Source: Azovibrio restrictus DSM 23866 (GTDB lineage: Bacteria > Pseudomonadota > Gammaproteobacteria > Burkholderiales > Rhodocyclaceae). From it: a DNA stretch of 45,234 nucleotides. The notes beneath the pieces were generated by a model. That model did no database searches. It was not told the origin of the DNA and saw nothing but the letters and a program-made list of their open reading frames with translations. This document shows positions 14,182 through 22,937 of the stretch, one piece after another. The translations under genes were made by a program, and so were the position numbers. How positions within the stretch are numbered: position 1 is the first letter of the stretch; each line of letters opens with the position of its first letter. The stretch spans positions 1-45,234 of the forward strand of contig NZ_KE386939.1 of NCBI RefSeq assembly GCF_000429665.1, in the 5' to 3' direction.

Positions 14182-15887
14182 TGGCGAACAAGATTACCCG
14201 TCAGGCTTATGCCGAAATGTTCGGCCCGACGACCGGCGACCGCCTGCGCCTGGCCGATACCGAGTTGATCATCGAGGTCGAGAAGGACTACACGATCTAC
14301 GGCGAGGAAGTGAAATTCGGCGGCGGCAAGGTCATCCGCGACGGCATGGGCCAGAGCCAGCGGGTTTCCGCCGAGACCGTCGATACCGTGATCACCAACG
14401 CGCTGATCGTCGATGCCGTCACCGGCATCGTCAAGGCCGACATCGGTCTCAAGGACGGCCGCATCGCCGCCATCGGCAAGGCCGGCAACCCGGACATCCA
14501 GCCTGGCGTGACTATCGTGGTCGGCCCCGGCACCGAGGTCATCGCCGGCGAAGGCATGATCGTCACCGCCGGCGGCATCGACAGCCACATCCATTTCATC
14601 TGCCCGCAGCAGATCGAGGAAGCGCTCAATTCCGGTGTCACGACGATGATCGGCGGCGGCACCGGGCCGGCCACCGGCACCTTTGCCACCACCTGCACGC
14701 CGGGGCCGTGGCACATCCACCGCATGCTCGAAGCCGCCGAAGCCTTCCCGATGAACCTCGGTTTCCTCGGCAAGGGCAACGCCAGCCTGCCGGAAGCCCT
14801 GCGCGAGCAGGTCGAAGCCGGCGTCATCGGGCTGAAACTGCACGAGGACTGGGGCACGACGCCCGCTGCCATTGACTGCTGCCTGTCGGTGGCCGACGAG
14901 ATGGACATCCAGGTCGCCATCCACACCGACACGCTGAACGAATCGGGCTTCGTCGAAGCGACGATTGACGCCTTCAAGGGCCGCACCATCCACACCTTCC
15001 ACACCGAGGGCGCGGGCGGCGGCCACGCGCCGGACATCATCAAGGCAGCTGGCCTGCCCAATGTCCTACCCAGCTCGACCAACCCGACCATGCCCTACAC
15101 GGTGAACACCATCGACGAGCATCTCGACATGCTGATGGTCTGCCACCACCTTGACCCGAGCATCGCCGAGGACGTGGCCTTCGCCGAAAGCCGCATCCGC
15201 CGCGAAACCATCGCTGCCGAGGACATCCTGCACGACCTCGGCGTCTTCTCGATGATGTCTTCCGATTCGCAAGCCATGGGCCGCGTCGGCGAAGTCATCA
15301 TTCGCACCTGGCAGGCAGCGCACAAGATGAAGCTGCAGCGCGGCGCGCTGCCTGAGGACAACGCGCGCCACGACAATTTCCGGGTCAAGCGCTACATCGC
15401 CAAATACACGATCAACCCGGCGCTGACGCACGGCATCGCGCACACCGTCGGCTCCATCGAAGTCGGCAAGCTGGCCGACCTCGTGCTGTGGAAACCCGCC
15501 TTTTTCGGCGTCAAACCGAGCCTGATCCTGAAGGGCGGCATGATCGCCGCCGCTGCCATGGGCGACCCCAACGCCTCGATCCCGACGCCGCAACCGGTGC
15601 ATTACCGGCCGATGTTCGGCAGCTTCGGCAAGGCGCTGAAGACTTCGGTCACCTTCGTTTCGCAGGCGGCGCTGGAGAATCCCGCCGTCGCCGCGCTCGG
15701 ACTGTCGAAGCCGTTGGTCGCCGTCTCCGGTTGCCGTGGCGTGCAAAAATCCGACATGGTGCACAACGGCGCCACCCCGGAAATCACCGTAGATCCCGAA
15801 ACCTACGTGGTCAAGGCCGATGGCGTGCATCTGGTCTGCGAACCGGCGACCGAACTGCCGCTGGCGCAACGTTACTTCCTGTTCTGA
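14181..15887 (+). CDS. ureC: urease subunit alpha
   Basis: The 568-residue catalytic subunit, hydrolysing urea to ammonia and carbamate at a di-nickel centre. All metal and catalytic residues are in place with a +2 offset to Klebsiella numbering: H136 and H138 (G-I-D-S-H-I-H), the carbamylated Lys K219 (G-L-K-L-H-E-D-W-G), H248 (I-H-T-D-T-L-N), H274 (H-T-F-H-T-E-G-A-G-G-G-H), the flap C321-H322 and D362 (S-S-D-S-Q-A-M-G-R). It is therefore expected to be active. ATG 14181 overlaps the ureB stop; a GTG one codon earlier is possible. The next gene follows after two bases. Confidence 0.99.
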   Translation: MANKITRQAYAEMFGPTTGDRLRLADTELIIEVEKDYTIYGEEVKFGGGKVIRDGMGQSQRVSAETVDTVITNALIVDAVTGIVKADIGLKDGRIAAIGKAGNPDIQPGVTIVVGPGTEVIAGEGMIVTAGGIDSHIHFICPQQIEEALNSGVTTMIGGGTGPATGTFATTCTPGPWHIHRMLEAAEAFPMNLGFLGKGNASLPEALREQVEAGVIGLKLHEDWGTTPAAIDCCLSVADEMDIQVAIHTDTLNESGFVEATIDAFKGRTIHTFHTEGAGGGHAPDIIKAAGLPNVLPSSTNPTMPYTVNTIDEHLDMLMVCHHLDPSIAEDVAFAESRIRRETIAAEDILHDLGVFSMMSSDSQAMGRVGEVIIRTWQAAHKMKLQRGALPEDNARHDNFRVKRYIAKYTINPALTHGIAHTVGSIEVGKLADLVLWKPAFFGVKPSLILKGGMIAAAAMGDPNASIPTPQPVHYRPMFGSFGKALKTSVTFVSQAALENPAVAALGLSKPLVAVSGCRGVQKSDMVHNGATPEITVDPETYVVKADGVHLVCEPATELPLAQRYFLF

Positions 15888-15889
15888 TC

Positions 15890-16480
15890 ATGGCACGCCA
15901 TTTCCGACACCTTGTTTCAGGCCTGTGCGCAGCACTCGCCGCCTGCATGACCCATGCCGCCCCGAGCGAAACACCAGAGGAACTCGTACCGTTGATTCCT
16001 GCCCGCTCGACACTGTTTTTTCATGATTACGCCGATCTCAATGGCGACGGCAGGGAGGATGCGCTGCTGGTCGTCGAATCGGCCACGGGCAAGGAGGATG
16101 ACGACGGTCAGCGCACGTTGTTGATCGCCGTTCGACAGTCGGACGGCAAGCTCAAGATCGTCAAGCGCAACGAAAAAGTGGTGTATTGCCGGACCTGCGG
16201 CGGCACCATGGGTGACCCGCTGACCGAAATCTCAGTCAAAGCGCGGACAATCACCGTCGAGCATTACGGCGGGAGCGGCTGGCGCTGGGGAAACAGCTTC
16301 AAATTCGCCTATTCGCGCCGCGATGACACCTGGCAACTCGTCCGGGTCGAAGAGTATTCGTTTCACTTTTCCCAGCCCGACAATGTCAAATCCCACAGCT
16401 ACAAACCGCCGCGCGACTTCGGCAAGATCGACATCGCGGATTTCGACCCCGACAAATTCCAGGGCGTTGGCCCCAAATAA
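15890..16480 (+). CDS. secreted protein inside the urease operon, unknown
   Basis: A 196-residue protein with a signal peptide (cleavage near T-H-A-A-P, residue 24). An early acidic loop, D-L-N-G-D-G-R-E-D-A-L-L-V-V-E, is a calcium-binding-like (EF-hand/FG-GAP style) motif at the head of a beta-rich domain; Y-C-R-T-C-G-G-T-M-G gives a CxxC, and W-R-W-G-N-S-F-K-F-A-Y-S-R-R closes the domain. Not a standard urease accessory protein. It is two bases after ureC and three before ureE, so it must be cotranscribed with both. A periplasmic role, such as metal handling, is possible but not shown. Confidence 0.75.
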   Translation: MARHFRHLVSGLCAALAACMTHAAPSETPEELVPLIPARSTLFFHDYADLNGDGREDALLVVESATGKEDDDGQRTLLIAVRQSDGKLKIVKRNEKVVYCRTCGGTMGDPLTEISVKARTITVEHYGGSGWRWGNSFKFAYSRRDDTWQLVRVEEYSFHFSQPDNVKSHSYKPPRDFGKIDIADFDPDKFQGVGPK

Positions 16481-16483
16481 TTC

Positions 16484-17032
16484 ATGCTGATACTCAACCA
16501 ACGCAGCACCTCCGCCGCCACCGACTCGGTGGCGCTCGCCTACGACGAACGCAAGCGCAGCCGCCTCAAGGTGACGCTGGCTTCCGGCAGCGAGGCCGGC
16601 ATTTTTCTTGAGCGCGGCGACCACCTGCACGGCGGCGACAGGCTGGCGGCAGAAGACGGTTCGGCCGTCGTCGAAATCCTCGCTGCCCCGGAAAAGCTGA
16701 TCGAGGCCGTCGCCGACAGCCCGCTGCTGTTCGCCCGCGCCGCCTACCACCTGGGCAACCGGCACGTGCCGGTGCAGATCCTGCCGACCGACAACGGCGG
16801 CAAGCTGCGCTTCCAGACCGACCACGTGCTGGCCGACATGGCGCGCGGCCTGGGTTGCGCGATCAGCGAGACGGAAGCGCCCTTCCAGCCGGAGTCCGGG
16901 GCCTATGGGGCCCACGGCGGCCACCATCACCATGGCGACGATGACCACGGGCACGAGCATGGCGACCTGCACGACCCCGGCCACGGCCCGCACCGTTCCG
17001 TGCCGAAAATCCACGAGTTCAAGCCGCGCTAA
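16484..17032 (+). CDS. ureE: urease accessory protein UreE, nickel metallochaperone
   Basis: A 182-residue UreE, which delivers nickel to the UreG-UreDF complex. The N-terminal peptide-binding domain has R-K-R-S-R-L-K-V-T-L and F-L-E-R-G-D-H-L-H-G-G-D; the metal domain has L-G-N-R-H-V-P-V-Q with the dimer-interface nickel His94. The C-terminal tail (after residue 142) carries about a dozen histidines including H-H-H-H at 147-150, typical of nickel-storing UreE proteins. It is the last plus-strand gene before the opposite-strand TonB block; its stop lies 15 bases from the stop of the facing receptor gene. Confidence 0.96.
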   Translation: MLILNQRSTSAATDSVALAYDERKRSRLKVTLASGSEAGIFLERGDHLHGGDRLAAEDGSAVVEILAAPEKLIEAVADSPLLFARAAYHLGNRHVPVQILPTDNGGKLRFQTDHVLADMARGLGCAISETEAPFQPESGAYGAHGGHHHHGDDDHGHEHGDLHDPGHGPHRSVPKIHEFKPR

Positions 17033-17047
17033 GTCCGGCGGACGGGC

Positions 17048-19153
17048 TTACAGGCTCCCTTCCAGCGTCAGCATGTAGCTGGGAACGTTGCGGCTGCAGG
17101 TTTCCAGTTGCCAGGCGTCGGCCGCCGCGCTGGCGCGGGCGAGCTTGCAGGTGTCGGCGCGCAGCAGGTTGTTGGCATTGAAGCGCAGGTTGAGGCCGGG
17201 CTGCAGGCGGTAGACGGCGAACAGGTCGAGGACGGTGCGGTCTTCGGTACGCTCCTGGCGCTCGCCCGGGATGCTGGTCTTCACTTCGGCGAAATGCTGG
17301 ACATCGAAGCCGGCCGTGACGCGCTCACCGAACGGCCGCTCGTAGCCGAGGCTGAGCTGGTAGCGCGGCGATTCGCGGGCTTCCCGGGTCAGGTCGAGGC
17401 GCTCGTCGTGTACCCGGCTGCGCGGCACGGTCAGGTGGCCCTTGAGGGTGCCCGGCACCACGCCGAGCTTGGCGAGGTTGAGCTTGGCGTCGAGTTCGGC
17501 GCCCCAGTGCTCGGCGTCGCCTTCGTTGTACGGCCGGTCGACCCAGCGCGCGCCTTCGAGCGCCACCCGGCGTTCGACGAAATCGCTGGTCTGGCGGGCG
17601 TAGAGATTGAAGCCGACCACACCGGCGTCGGCCGGCAGGTAGTGTTCGAGCACCACTTCGAAGTTGGTGCTGCGCTCCGGCCGCAGGTCCGGATTGCCGC
17701 GCTGGTCGGCTTCGAGCGGCGTGTTGGCGCTCAGGCTGAGGACCGGCCGGTTGCTCAGTTCGTCGAGGCGCGGCAGCTTCAGGCCGCGGCCGATGGAACT
17801 CCTGAACACCCAGCGCTCGGCCGGCTCCCAGCGTAGTGCCAGCGACGGGGCGACGATGCCGTGACGGCGGCTGTCGCCCTCCACGTCGAGGCGGAACTGC
17901 TCGCCACGCAGGCCGAGGGTCAGGGTGGTACGCGGATCGAGGGCGAATTCGTCCTGGACCCAGGCAATCGTCTGCCGCTCGCCGGTCTGGTAGCGGCTGG
18001 TGGCGCCGGAGAGGTCCTGGCGGTCTTCCCGTTCGAGGCGGGCGCCTTCCAGCGCCAGGGAAAGGAAGTGACTGCCCAGGCCCCGGTCCAGGCGGACCAT
18101 GCCGTTCAATTCATCCTCGTCGCGCGCCAGGTTTTCGTCGGCCTGGGTCAGGACGCCGCTGGCACTGCGATAGTCGCGCCGGGTATCGGTGTCGCGCTGC
18201 CCTTTCATCCAGGCCAGGCGTGAACTCAGCTTGCCGCCGTCGAGCTTGCGCTCGCCTTCGAGGCGCAGGCGGTAGAGGCGGGTCTTGCCGCTTTCCCGGT
18301 CGGCGCGGCTGCCGTCGGCGGCGAGGCCGGTGCCGGCCAGCGGGTCGGCGTAGCTGGAGCGGTCCATGTTGCCCCAGCGTCGGGTGTCGCCGCGAAACAG
18401 GGTTGGCCAGATCGAGAAACTATCCCCGTCGCGCCGCCAGTTGAGGCGTGGGCTGAACACCAGCTCGTTCATGGTGAAGCGGCCGTCGTTCTCGTCCCGT
18501 GACCAGGCGTTGCGGGCGCCGCCGGTAAAGGCCTGGCGGTCGCTGTCGCTGCCGGAGACCATGACGTGATGGTTGATGGTCAGCGGCAGCACCCAGGAGA
18601 ACTCGCCAGCATTGCCGCGCCGGGTCACCGTGCTCTGGCCGAAGACCCGGCCGTCGCGGGTGCCGGTGGCGAGCTTGACGGTCGTGTCGGACTTCTTCGC
18701 CGTCTTCTTCATCACCAGATTGACGGTGACCGAGGCGCCGCCGCCAAACTCGGCCGACGAACCGCGCAGAATCTCGACCCGCTCCAGCTCGCCGGACGGC
18801 AGGCGGCCGACCGAGGCCGCCGCCATGCGCGAATTGCTGCCGACCCGTTCGCCGTCGATCAGCAGTTGCACCGAGTCGCGCACCATGCCCCGGGCCCGCA
18901 TCGACTGGCCGCCGTGGGCATCCTGGCTGCCGGCGTCGATGCCGGGCAGCTTGCTGATCACTTCGCTGACCGTCGTCGCGCCGAGGTTGGCGATTTCCGC
19001 CTGATTGAGGATCACCTTCTGCGTCACCGCCTGGCGCCGCTCCTCCAGCGCATCGGCCCCCGCCGTCACGGTTACCGTGGACAGCACCTGCTCTTCGGCT
19101 GCCGCCTGCCCCCCCAGCACGGCCAGCAGGCCGGCCATCCAAAGCTTGTTCAT
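17048..19153 (-). CDS. TonB-dependent outer-membrane receptor 3
   Basis: A 701-residue receptor with signal peptide (cleavage after A-A-A, about 19), TonB-box-like S-T-V-T-V-T-A, plug domain (about 40-150: S-E-V-I-S-K-L-P-G-I-D, Q-L-L-I-D-G-E-R-V, E-R-V-E-I-L-R-G-S-S-A-E-F-G-G-G-A) and a 22-strand-type barrel. The plug ends in G-A-S-V-T-V-N-L-V-M-K-K rather than the usual G-G-x-I-N-I. A Cys pair near the C-terminus (D-T-C-K and E-T-C-S-R) may form an extracellular disulfide loop. The last residue is Leu rather than the common Phe. It differs clearly from receptors 1 and 2. Last gene of the block, 18 bases after the SafE-type gene. Cargo unknown; nickel chelate by context. Confidence 0.92.
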   Translation of the reverse strand: MNKLWMAGLLAVLGGQAAAEEQVLSTVTVTAGADALEERRQAVTQKVILNQAEIANLGATTVSEVISKLPGIDAGSQDAHGGQSMRARGMVRDSVQLLIDGERVGSNSRMAAASVGRLPSGELERVEILRGSSAEFGGGASVTVNLVMKKTAKKSDTTVKLATGTRDGRVFGQSTVTRRGNAGEFSWVLPLTINHHVMVSGSDSDRQAFTGGARNAWSRDENDGRFTMNELVFSPRLNWRRDGDSFSIWPTLFRGDTRRWGNMDRSSYADPLAGTGLAADGSRADRESGKTRLYRLRLEGERKLDGGKLSSRLAWMKGQRDTDTRRDYRSASGVLTQADENLARDEDELNGMVRLDRGLGSHFLSLALEGARLEREDRQDLSGATSRYQTGERQTIAWVQDEFALDPRTTLTLGLRGEQFRLDVEGDSRRHGIVAPSLALRWEPAERWVFRSSIGRGLKLPRLDELSNRPVLSLSANTPLEADQRGNPDLRPERSTNFEVVLEHYLPADAGVVGFNLYARQTSDFVERRVALEGARWVDRPYNEGDAEHWGAELDAKLNLAKLGVVPGTLKGHLTVPRSRVHDERLDLTREARESPRYQLSLGYERPFGERVTAGFDVQHFAEVKTSIPGERQERTEDRTVLDLFAVYRLQPGLNLRFNANNLLRADTCKLARASAAADAWQLETCSRNVPSYMLTLEGSL

Positions 19154-19172
19154 GTTGTTCTCTTCTCCCGTT

Positions 19173-19874
19173 TCATACGATGCCGCTGGCGCTGGCCCCT
19201 TGCCAGAGCTGGACGAGGCCCGTTCCCAGCAACAGGAACGCGCTCAATGCTTCGATGCGCGGTTGCCAGCGCCCCAGTTGTTCGCGCAGTTGCTGGCCGA
19301 CGTAGGCAACGACGGTGCCATACACCAGCCAGGGCGCGGCGATGGCGCCGAGGCCGAAACTGAGGCCGAGCGCGGCGCCGCTCCACGCCGTGCCGCTGGC
19401 CGCCGCCGCGACCAGTACCGCGCCCTGCGGCGCGCAGGGCGTCAGCGCCATGCCGACGCCCATCAGGTAGAGCCCGGACGGCATCGCCTGGGCTGCCGCC
19501 TGGCGCGGTCGCCAGCTGATTTTCTGTTCATTCTTTGGCGCGCAACTGCCGCAAGCCGGACGCCGCCGGCCGAGCAGCGCAACGCCGACCAGCACCAGGG
19601 CGACGCCAACCGTCAGATGGACGACCCAGCCATTCACCCCGCCAACGTAGCGGCCGCCCCACCAGCCGCTGACCGCGCCGAAGCCGCCATAGACGGTGAG
19701 CCGGCCAAGCGAGACCGGCAGCAGGATACGCCAGGAACGGGCGATGCCCTGATCGGCGTTGACGAAGAGCGGCCCGAGGTAGGGCAGGCAACTGAGCAGA
19801 CAGGGGCCGAGCCCATAGACCAGCCCCAGCCCGAGCGCCATCGGCAGGCCGATGGCCACCGCCTCGACTGGCAT
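19173..19874 (-). CDS. SafE/UreH-type (CcdA-like) membrane protein
   Basis: A 233-residue polytopic inner-membrane protein with six or more helices in two halves. G-L-G-P-C-L-L-S-C-L-P-Y in the first half and M-A-L-T-P-C-A-P-Q-G in the second match the Pro-Cys motifs of the SafE/DsbD_2 (UreH-domain) family, related to CcdA. Members move electrons or metals across the inner membrane; close relatives sit next to CcoG/CcoI in copper handling. A central loop carries C-G-S-C. ATG 19874 is two bases past the activase stop, so expression is coupled. In this block it is the only candidate for carrying metal or reducing equivalents through the inner membrane apart from the polyferredoxin. Confidence 0.85.
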   Translation of the reverse strand: MPVEAVAIGLPMALGLGLVYGLGPCLLSCLPYLGPLFVNADQGIARSWRILLPVSLGRLTVYGGFGAVSGWWGGRYVGGVNGWVVHLTVGVALVLVGVALLGRRRPACGSCAPKNEQKISWRPRQAAAQAMPSGLYLMGVGMALTPCAPQGAVLVAAAASGTAWSGAALGLSFGLGAIAAPWLVYGTVVAYVGQQLREQLGRWQPRIEALSAFLLLGTGLVQLWQGASASGIV

Positions 19875-19876
19875 CG

Positions 19877-20689
19877 TCAGTGGCCTTCCTGCTGTTCGGC
19901 GAGGAACTCGCTGCGCGCCAGCACGGCGGCGCCGTAAGCGGTGGTCGTCTGCGGGTACTGCGGCACCACCAGCTCGCGCTGCAGCTCGTCCTGGATCGCC
20001 GCCACCAGCCCCTTGTTGAGCGCCGGGCCGCCGTCCATGTACACGCGGTCCTCGATGCCGACCCGCTTGGCCAGGCGCACCGTGCGTTTGGCGATGGAAT
20101 AGTGGATGCCGGCGACGATTTCGGCCTTGCCGTGGCCGTTGGCGAGCAGGCCGATGATCTCGGATTCGGCGAAGACGGTGCAGGTACTGTTGATCGACAG
20201 CGGCGCGCCGCTGCCGGTGAAGTGGATGTCGCCCAGGTCTTCCAGGTCGAGGTCGAGGTTGCGCGCGGCGACGTCGAGGAAGCGGCCGGTGCCGGCGGCG
20301 CATTTGTCGTTCATCACGAAGTTGCTGACGTTGCCGCTGTCGTCGATCTGGATCGCCTTCGAATCCTGGCCGCCGATGTTGATGATGGTGCGCACGCCGC
20401 CGTAGGCCTTGCCGGTCTCGTGGGCGCCGATGGCGTTGGCGGTGATCTCGGAAATCGAATCGTCGGCTTCCTTGAACAGCTTGCGGCCGTAGCCGGTGGC
20501 GATCAGGTATTTCAGTTGCGCCCGGTCCACGCCGGATTTCTCCAGCAGCACGCGCAGCGCTTCCTTGGCGTTTTTGTGGAAGAGGCTGCCGGAGTCGGTG
20601 ACGTGGATGCCGACGATCTCGCCGCCCGCGTTGATCAGTACGGTCTTGATGGCGGTGGAGCCGATGTCGATGCCTGCGAAGTAAGTCAT
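19877..20689 (-). CDS. ATP-dependent activase of the HgdC/BcrAD-BadFG family
   Basis: A 270-residue ASKHA-fold ATPase. G-I-D-I-G-S-T-A-I-K at 6-15 is the phosphate-1 loop; G-G-Q-D-S-K at 106-111 and G-G-P-A-L-N-K complete the ATP site. Cys130 (N-D-K-C-A-A-G-T-G-R-F) and Cys170 (N-S-T-C-T-V-F-A-E-S-E) are the two ligands that, from both subunits of a homodimer, hold one [4Fe-4S] cluster. Such activases use ATP to push a single low-potential electron into a partner iron-sulfur protein. The partner is the next gene upstream, with which it overlaps by four bases. Complete and apparently functional. Confidence 0.93.
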   Translation of the reverse strand: MTYFAGIDIGSTAIKTVLINAGGEIVGIHVTDSGSLFHKNAKEALRVLLEKSGVDRAQLKYLIATGYGRKLFKEADDSISEITANAIGAHETGKAYGGVRTIINIGGQDSKAIQIDDSGNVSNFVMNDKCAAGTGRFLDVAARNLDLDLEDLGDIHFTGSGAPLSINSTCTVFAESEIIGLLANGHGKAEIVAGIHYSIAKRTVRLAKRVGIEDRVYMDGGPALNKGLVAAIQDELQRELVVPQYPQTTTAYGAAVLARSEFLAEQQEGH

Positions 20690-21969
20690 GCGCGAGCCTG
20701 TCTTTTACGGGTCTTGATGGATTCGAGGAAGGCCTCGACGCGGGTCGACAGCTGGCCCATGTCGTCCGGGCTGTAGTCGGTTTCGATGTAGAGCATCGGG
20801 ATGCCGGCCTTGTTCAGCGCTTCGGCGACGCTGCGCTGCTCCATCTCGTACACCTGGCAGCCGGCGAAGGACTGGTAGACGACGCCGTCGGCGTTGAAGG
20901 TGGAAACGAGGTCGAGCAGGCGCCGGATGCGGTCGTCGTTGCGGGTGAAGATCGGGCAGGTGCAGGGCTTCAGGTACTTGTCGGCAATGCTCTCGATCAT
21001 GTGGCTGAGCAGCCATTCGTCGACCGCCGTCATGTCGTAGAGCATGCGGTTGGCCGAGCAGGTTTCGTCGGCGACGACGACGCCACCCGCCTCCTCGATC
21101 AGCAGCGGCAGCTTGATGTTGGGGAAGATCGGCGGCGAGCCGGTGAACACGATGCGCGGCGCCTTCTTCTGCACGGCGCTGAACGCCTCGGCCTCGCGCT
21201 GCGCGAGTTCGGCGTTGAGCGCCTCGACGGCGGCGCTCCAGCGCTCGATATCGTCGAAGAAATAGGCGTTGGTGACGAGGAAGACGTCCTTGCCGAGGAT
21301 CAGCGACGGCGCCTTGCGGCGGAAGTTGTGCAAGGTGCGGAAGGCGGCCTGGGCGCGCGAGGTCTTGGCCATCGCCTCGCGCAGGCGCTGCCGGGTCAGC
21401 TTCTTGCCGGTGACTTTCTGCAGGCGCGCCGCCAGTTGCTTGACCACCCGCCGCCAGTATTCGCGCGCCGCCTCGTTGTCCTTGGCGCTCGGCAGGTCCA
21501 GGTCGTAGACCTGGTAGCCCATGCCTTCCATCATCTGGGCGGCTTTCTTCTTCTGGTCGCAGGTCGTCGGATTGACGATCAGCTCCAGCTTGCCGACGTC
21601 GGGCACGGCCTTTTCCGAATGCAGGCGGCCGAGCGTCGCCTTGACCAGCGAGCAGGACTTGGCCGGCATGAAGTCGGCGCCGACCTGATCGTAATGGTAG
21701 GCCCCGTTGCACAGGCGGACCGGCGTGCCGCCAGCGGCGTAGATCAGCTCTTCCGGCACCTGGATGCAGGTGGTGCCGATGCCCGGCCCTTCCCGGTCGA
21801 GCGCTTTGCCCTCGATGAAGGCGTGGCGGAAGAGGTCGTAGAAATAGGTCATCGCCGCCGGGTTGTCGATGAAATCGTCGACGATGTGGTTGAGCATGAC
21901 CTCGGCTTCGCGCGCCTGGCGGCTCTGGTTGAACGCCGGCTTGAGCGGCACTTCGCGGATTTCACTCAC
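20686..21969 (-). CDS. HgdB-type / double-cubane-like iron-sulfur protein
   Basis: A 427-residue protein of the 2-hydroxyacyl-CoA dehydratase (HgdB) superfamily. The GTG at 21969 overlaps the polyferredoxin stop (GTGA) and is preferred over an out-of-place upstream ATG inside that gene. Eight cysteines are seen: C68, C87, C106, C137, C304, C336, C338 (P-C-T-C-P) and C371 (A-G-C-Q-V-Y-E), enough to ligate an [Fe8S9]-type cluster or two cubanes. Only one such subunit is encoded, with an activase and no CoA-transferase, dehydrogenase or second dehydratase subunit. This matches the homodimeric double-cubane proteins (YjiM-like) rather than a fermentative dehydratase. Substrate unknown; a metal chelate or small molecule is an inference from the TonB context. 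Confidence 0.87.
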   Translation of the reverse strand: MSEIREVPLKPAFNQSRQAREAEVMLNHIVDDFIDNPAAMTYFYDLFRHAFIEGKALDREGPGIGTTCIQVPEELIYAAGGTPVRLCNGAYHYDQVGADFMPAKSCSLVKATLGRLHSEKAVPDVGKLELIVNPTTCDQKKKAAQMMEGMGYQVYDLDLPSAKDNEAAREYWRRVVKQLAARLQKVTGKKLTRQRLREAMAKTSRAQAAFRTLHNFRRKAPSLILGKDVFLVTNAYFFDDIERWSAAVEALNAELAQREAEAFSAVQKKAPRIVFTGSPPIFPNIKLPLLIEEAGGVVVADETCSANRMLYDMTAVDEWLLSHMIESIADKYLKPCTCPIFTRNDDRIRRLLDLVSTFNADGVVYQSFAGCQVYEMEQRSVAEALNKAGIPMLYIETDYSPDDMGQLSTRVEAFLESIKTRKRQARA

Positions 21970-22937
21970 TTGCGGATTCCCTTGTTCATGCGCTTGATGA
22001 AACCTTCCTCGGTCGATTCGAAGAAGGTGATGTTGGCGAAATCGACCTTCAGCGCGCCCTTTTCCGGGCAGGCGGCGACGCACTTCAAACACAGCGTGCA
22101 GTCGTCGGTCATGATTTCCTTGCGCGTCACGTCATCGGCGATCTCGCGGATTTCCATGTCGCAGGCGGTGTAGCAGTCGCCGCAGCGGGTGCATTTGCTG
22201 CCGTCCTTGCGCAGGCGCAGCAGCGCCGGCTTGGAAAGCAGGTAATGCAGCGCGCTCATCGGGCAGAAGAAGCAGAAGAAGCGCTTCTTGACGAAGGCGC
22301 CGACGATGAACAGGCCGGTGATGCCCATGCCCAGCGCGGTGAGGACGATCTTGCCGGGGCTGGAGAAATCGATCGTCCACTGCGAGAAGTCGCCGACGAA
22401 CAGCGGCAGCACCATCCGCCCCGGGCAGATCTGGCAGAACGGCGCGCCGACCTCGTGCGACCACAGGCCGCCGCCGATGCCGAGCGGAATCAGCAGCAGC
22501 AAGGCGAGCAGCACGTACTTGATCCAGGTCAGCCGGCGGAACTGTTCGTGCGTATAGCCCGACTGGCGGATGCCCAGCTTCTGGCGCAGGCTGGTCAGCC
22601 AGTCCTGCAAGGTGCCGAGCGGGCAGACGAAGCCGCACCAGCCCTTGTTGAGGACGATGAACCACAGCGCAAAAATGGCGAAGCCGGTGAGCACGGCGAC
22701 CCCGGCATAGCTGAACAGTTGCGGCCAGGGCCGCGCCAGCTGGTGCTGCAGCGGCAGCAGGTAACAGACGCCAGCGCGGCCGTCGCGGATGTAGCCGCAG
22801 CTGAACATCGGCAGGCTGTTGCCGAGGTTGATCGCCAGATAGCCGCCATAGACGAAGAGGACGAAGGCGGCGAGCTGGAACCAGAAGCGGAAACGCTTCA
22901 GGTCGACGTTGTTGACCGCGTCGCGCAGCTTACTCAT
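21966..22937 (-). CDS. NapH/CcoG-like membrane polyferredoxin
   Basis: A 323-residue inner-membrane iron-sulfur protein with about five helices. C-G-F-V-C-P-L-G (101-108) and C-F-F-C-P-M-S (222-228) are the CxxxCP / CxxCP signatures of the NapH/NosR/MauN family; F-C-Q-I-C-P (167-172) is an extra pair. Two classic 4Fe-4S sets follow in the cytoplasmic tail: Cys249/252/255/259 and Cys280/283/286/290. The family moves electrons between the quinol pool and iron-sulfur partners. Here it is translationally coupled to the double-cubane-like protein downstream and overlaps the DUF4198-like gene upstream by eight bases, so it is the obvious electron donor candidate for the activase or for a periplasmic metal reduction. 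Confidence 0.92.
   Translation of the reverse strand: MSKLRDAVNNVDLKRFRFWFQLAAFVLFVYGGYLAINLGNSLPMFSCGYIRDGRAGVCYLLPLQHQLARPWPQLFSYAGVAVLTGFAIFALWFIVLNKGWCGFVCPLGTLQDWLTSLRQKLGIRQSGYTHEQFRRLTWIKYVLLALLLLIPLGIGGGLWSHEVGAPFCQICPGRMVLPLFVGDFSQWTIDFSSPGKIVLTALGMGITGLFIVGAFVKKRFFCFFCPMSALHYLLSKPALLRLRKDGSKCTRCGDCYTACDMEIREIADDVTRKEIMTDDCTLCLKCVAACPEKGALKVDFANITFFESTEEGFIKRMNKGIRK

Noticed and set aside
20686..21969. Reading the HgdB-like protein and activase as a CoA-dependent fermentative dehydratase or benzoyl-CoA reductase
   Set aside because: No second catalytic subunit, CoA ligase/transferase, electron-transfer flavoprotein or downstream pathway gene is present; the neighbours are TonB uptake and membrane redox proteins.
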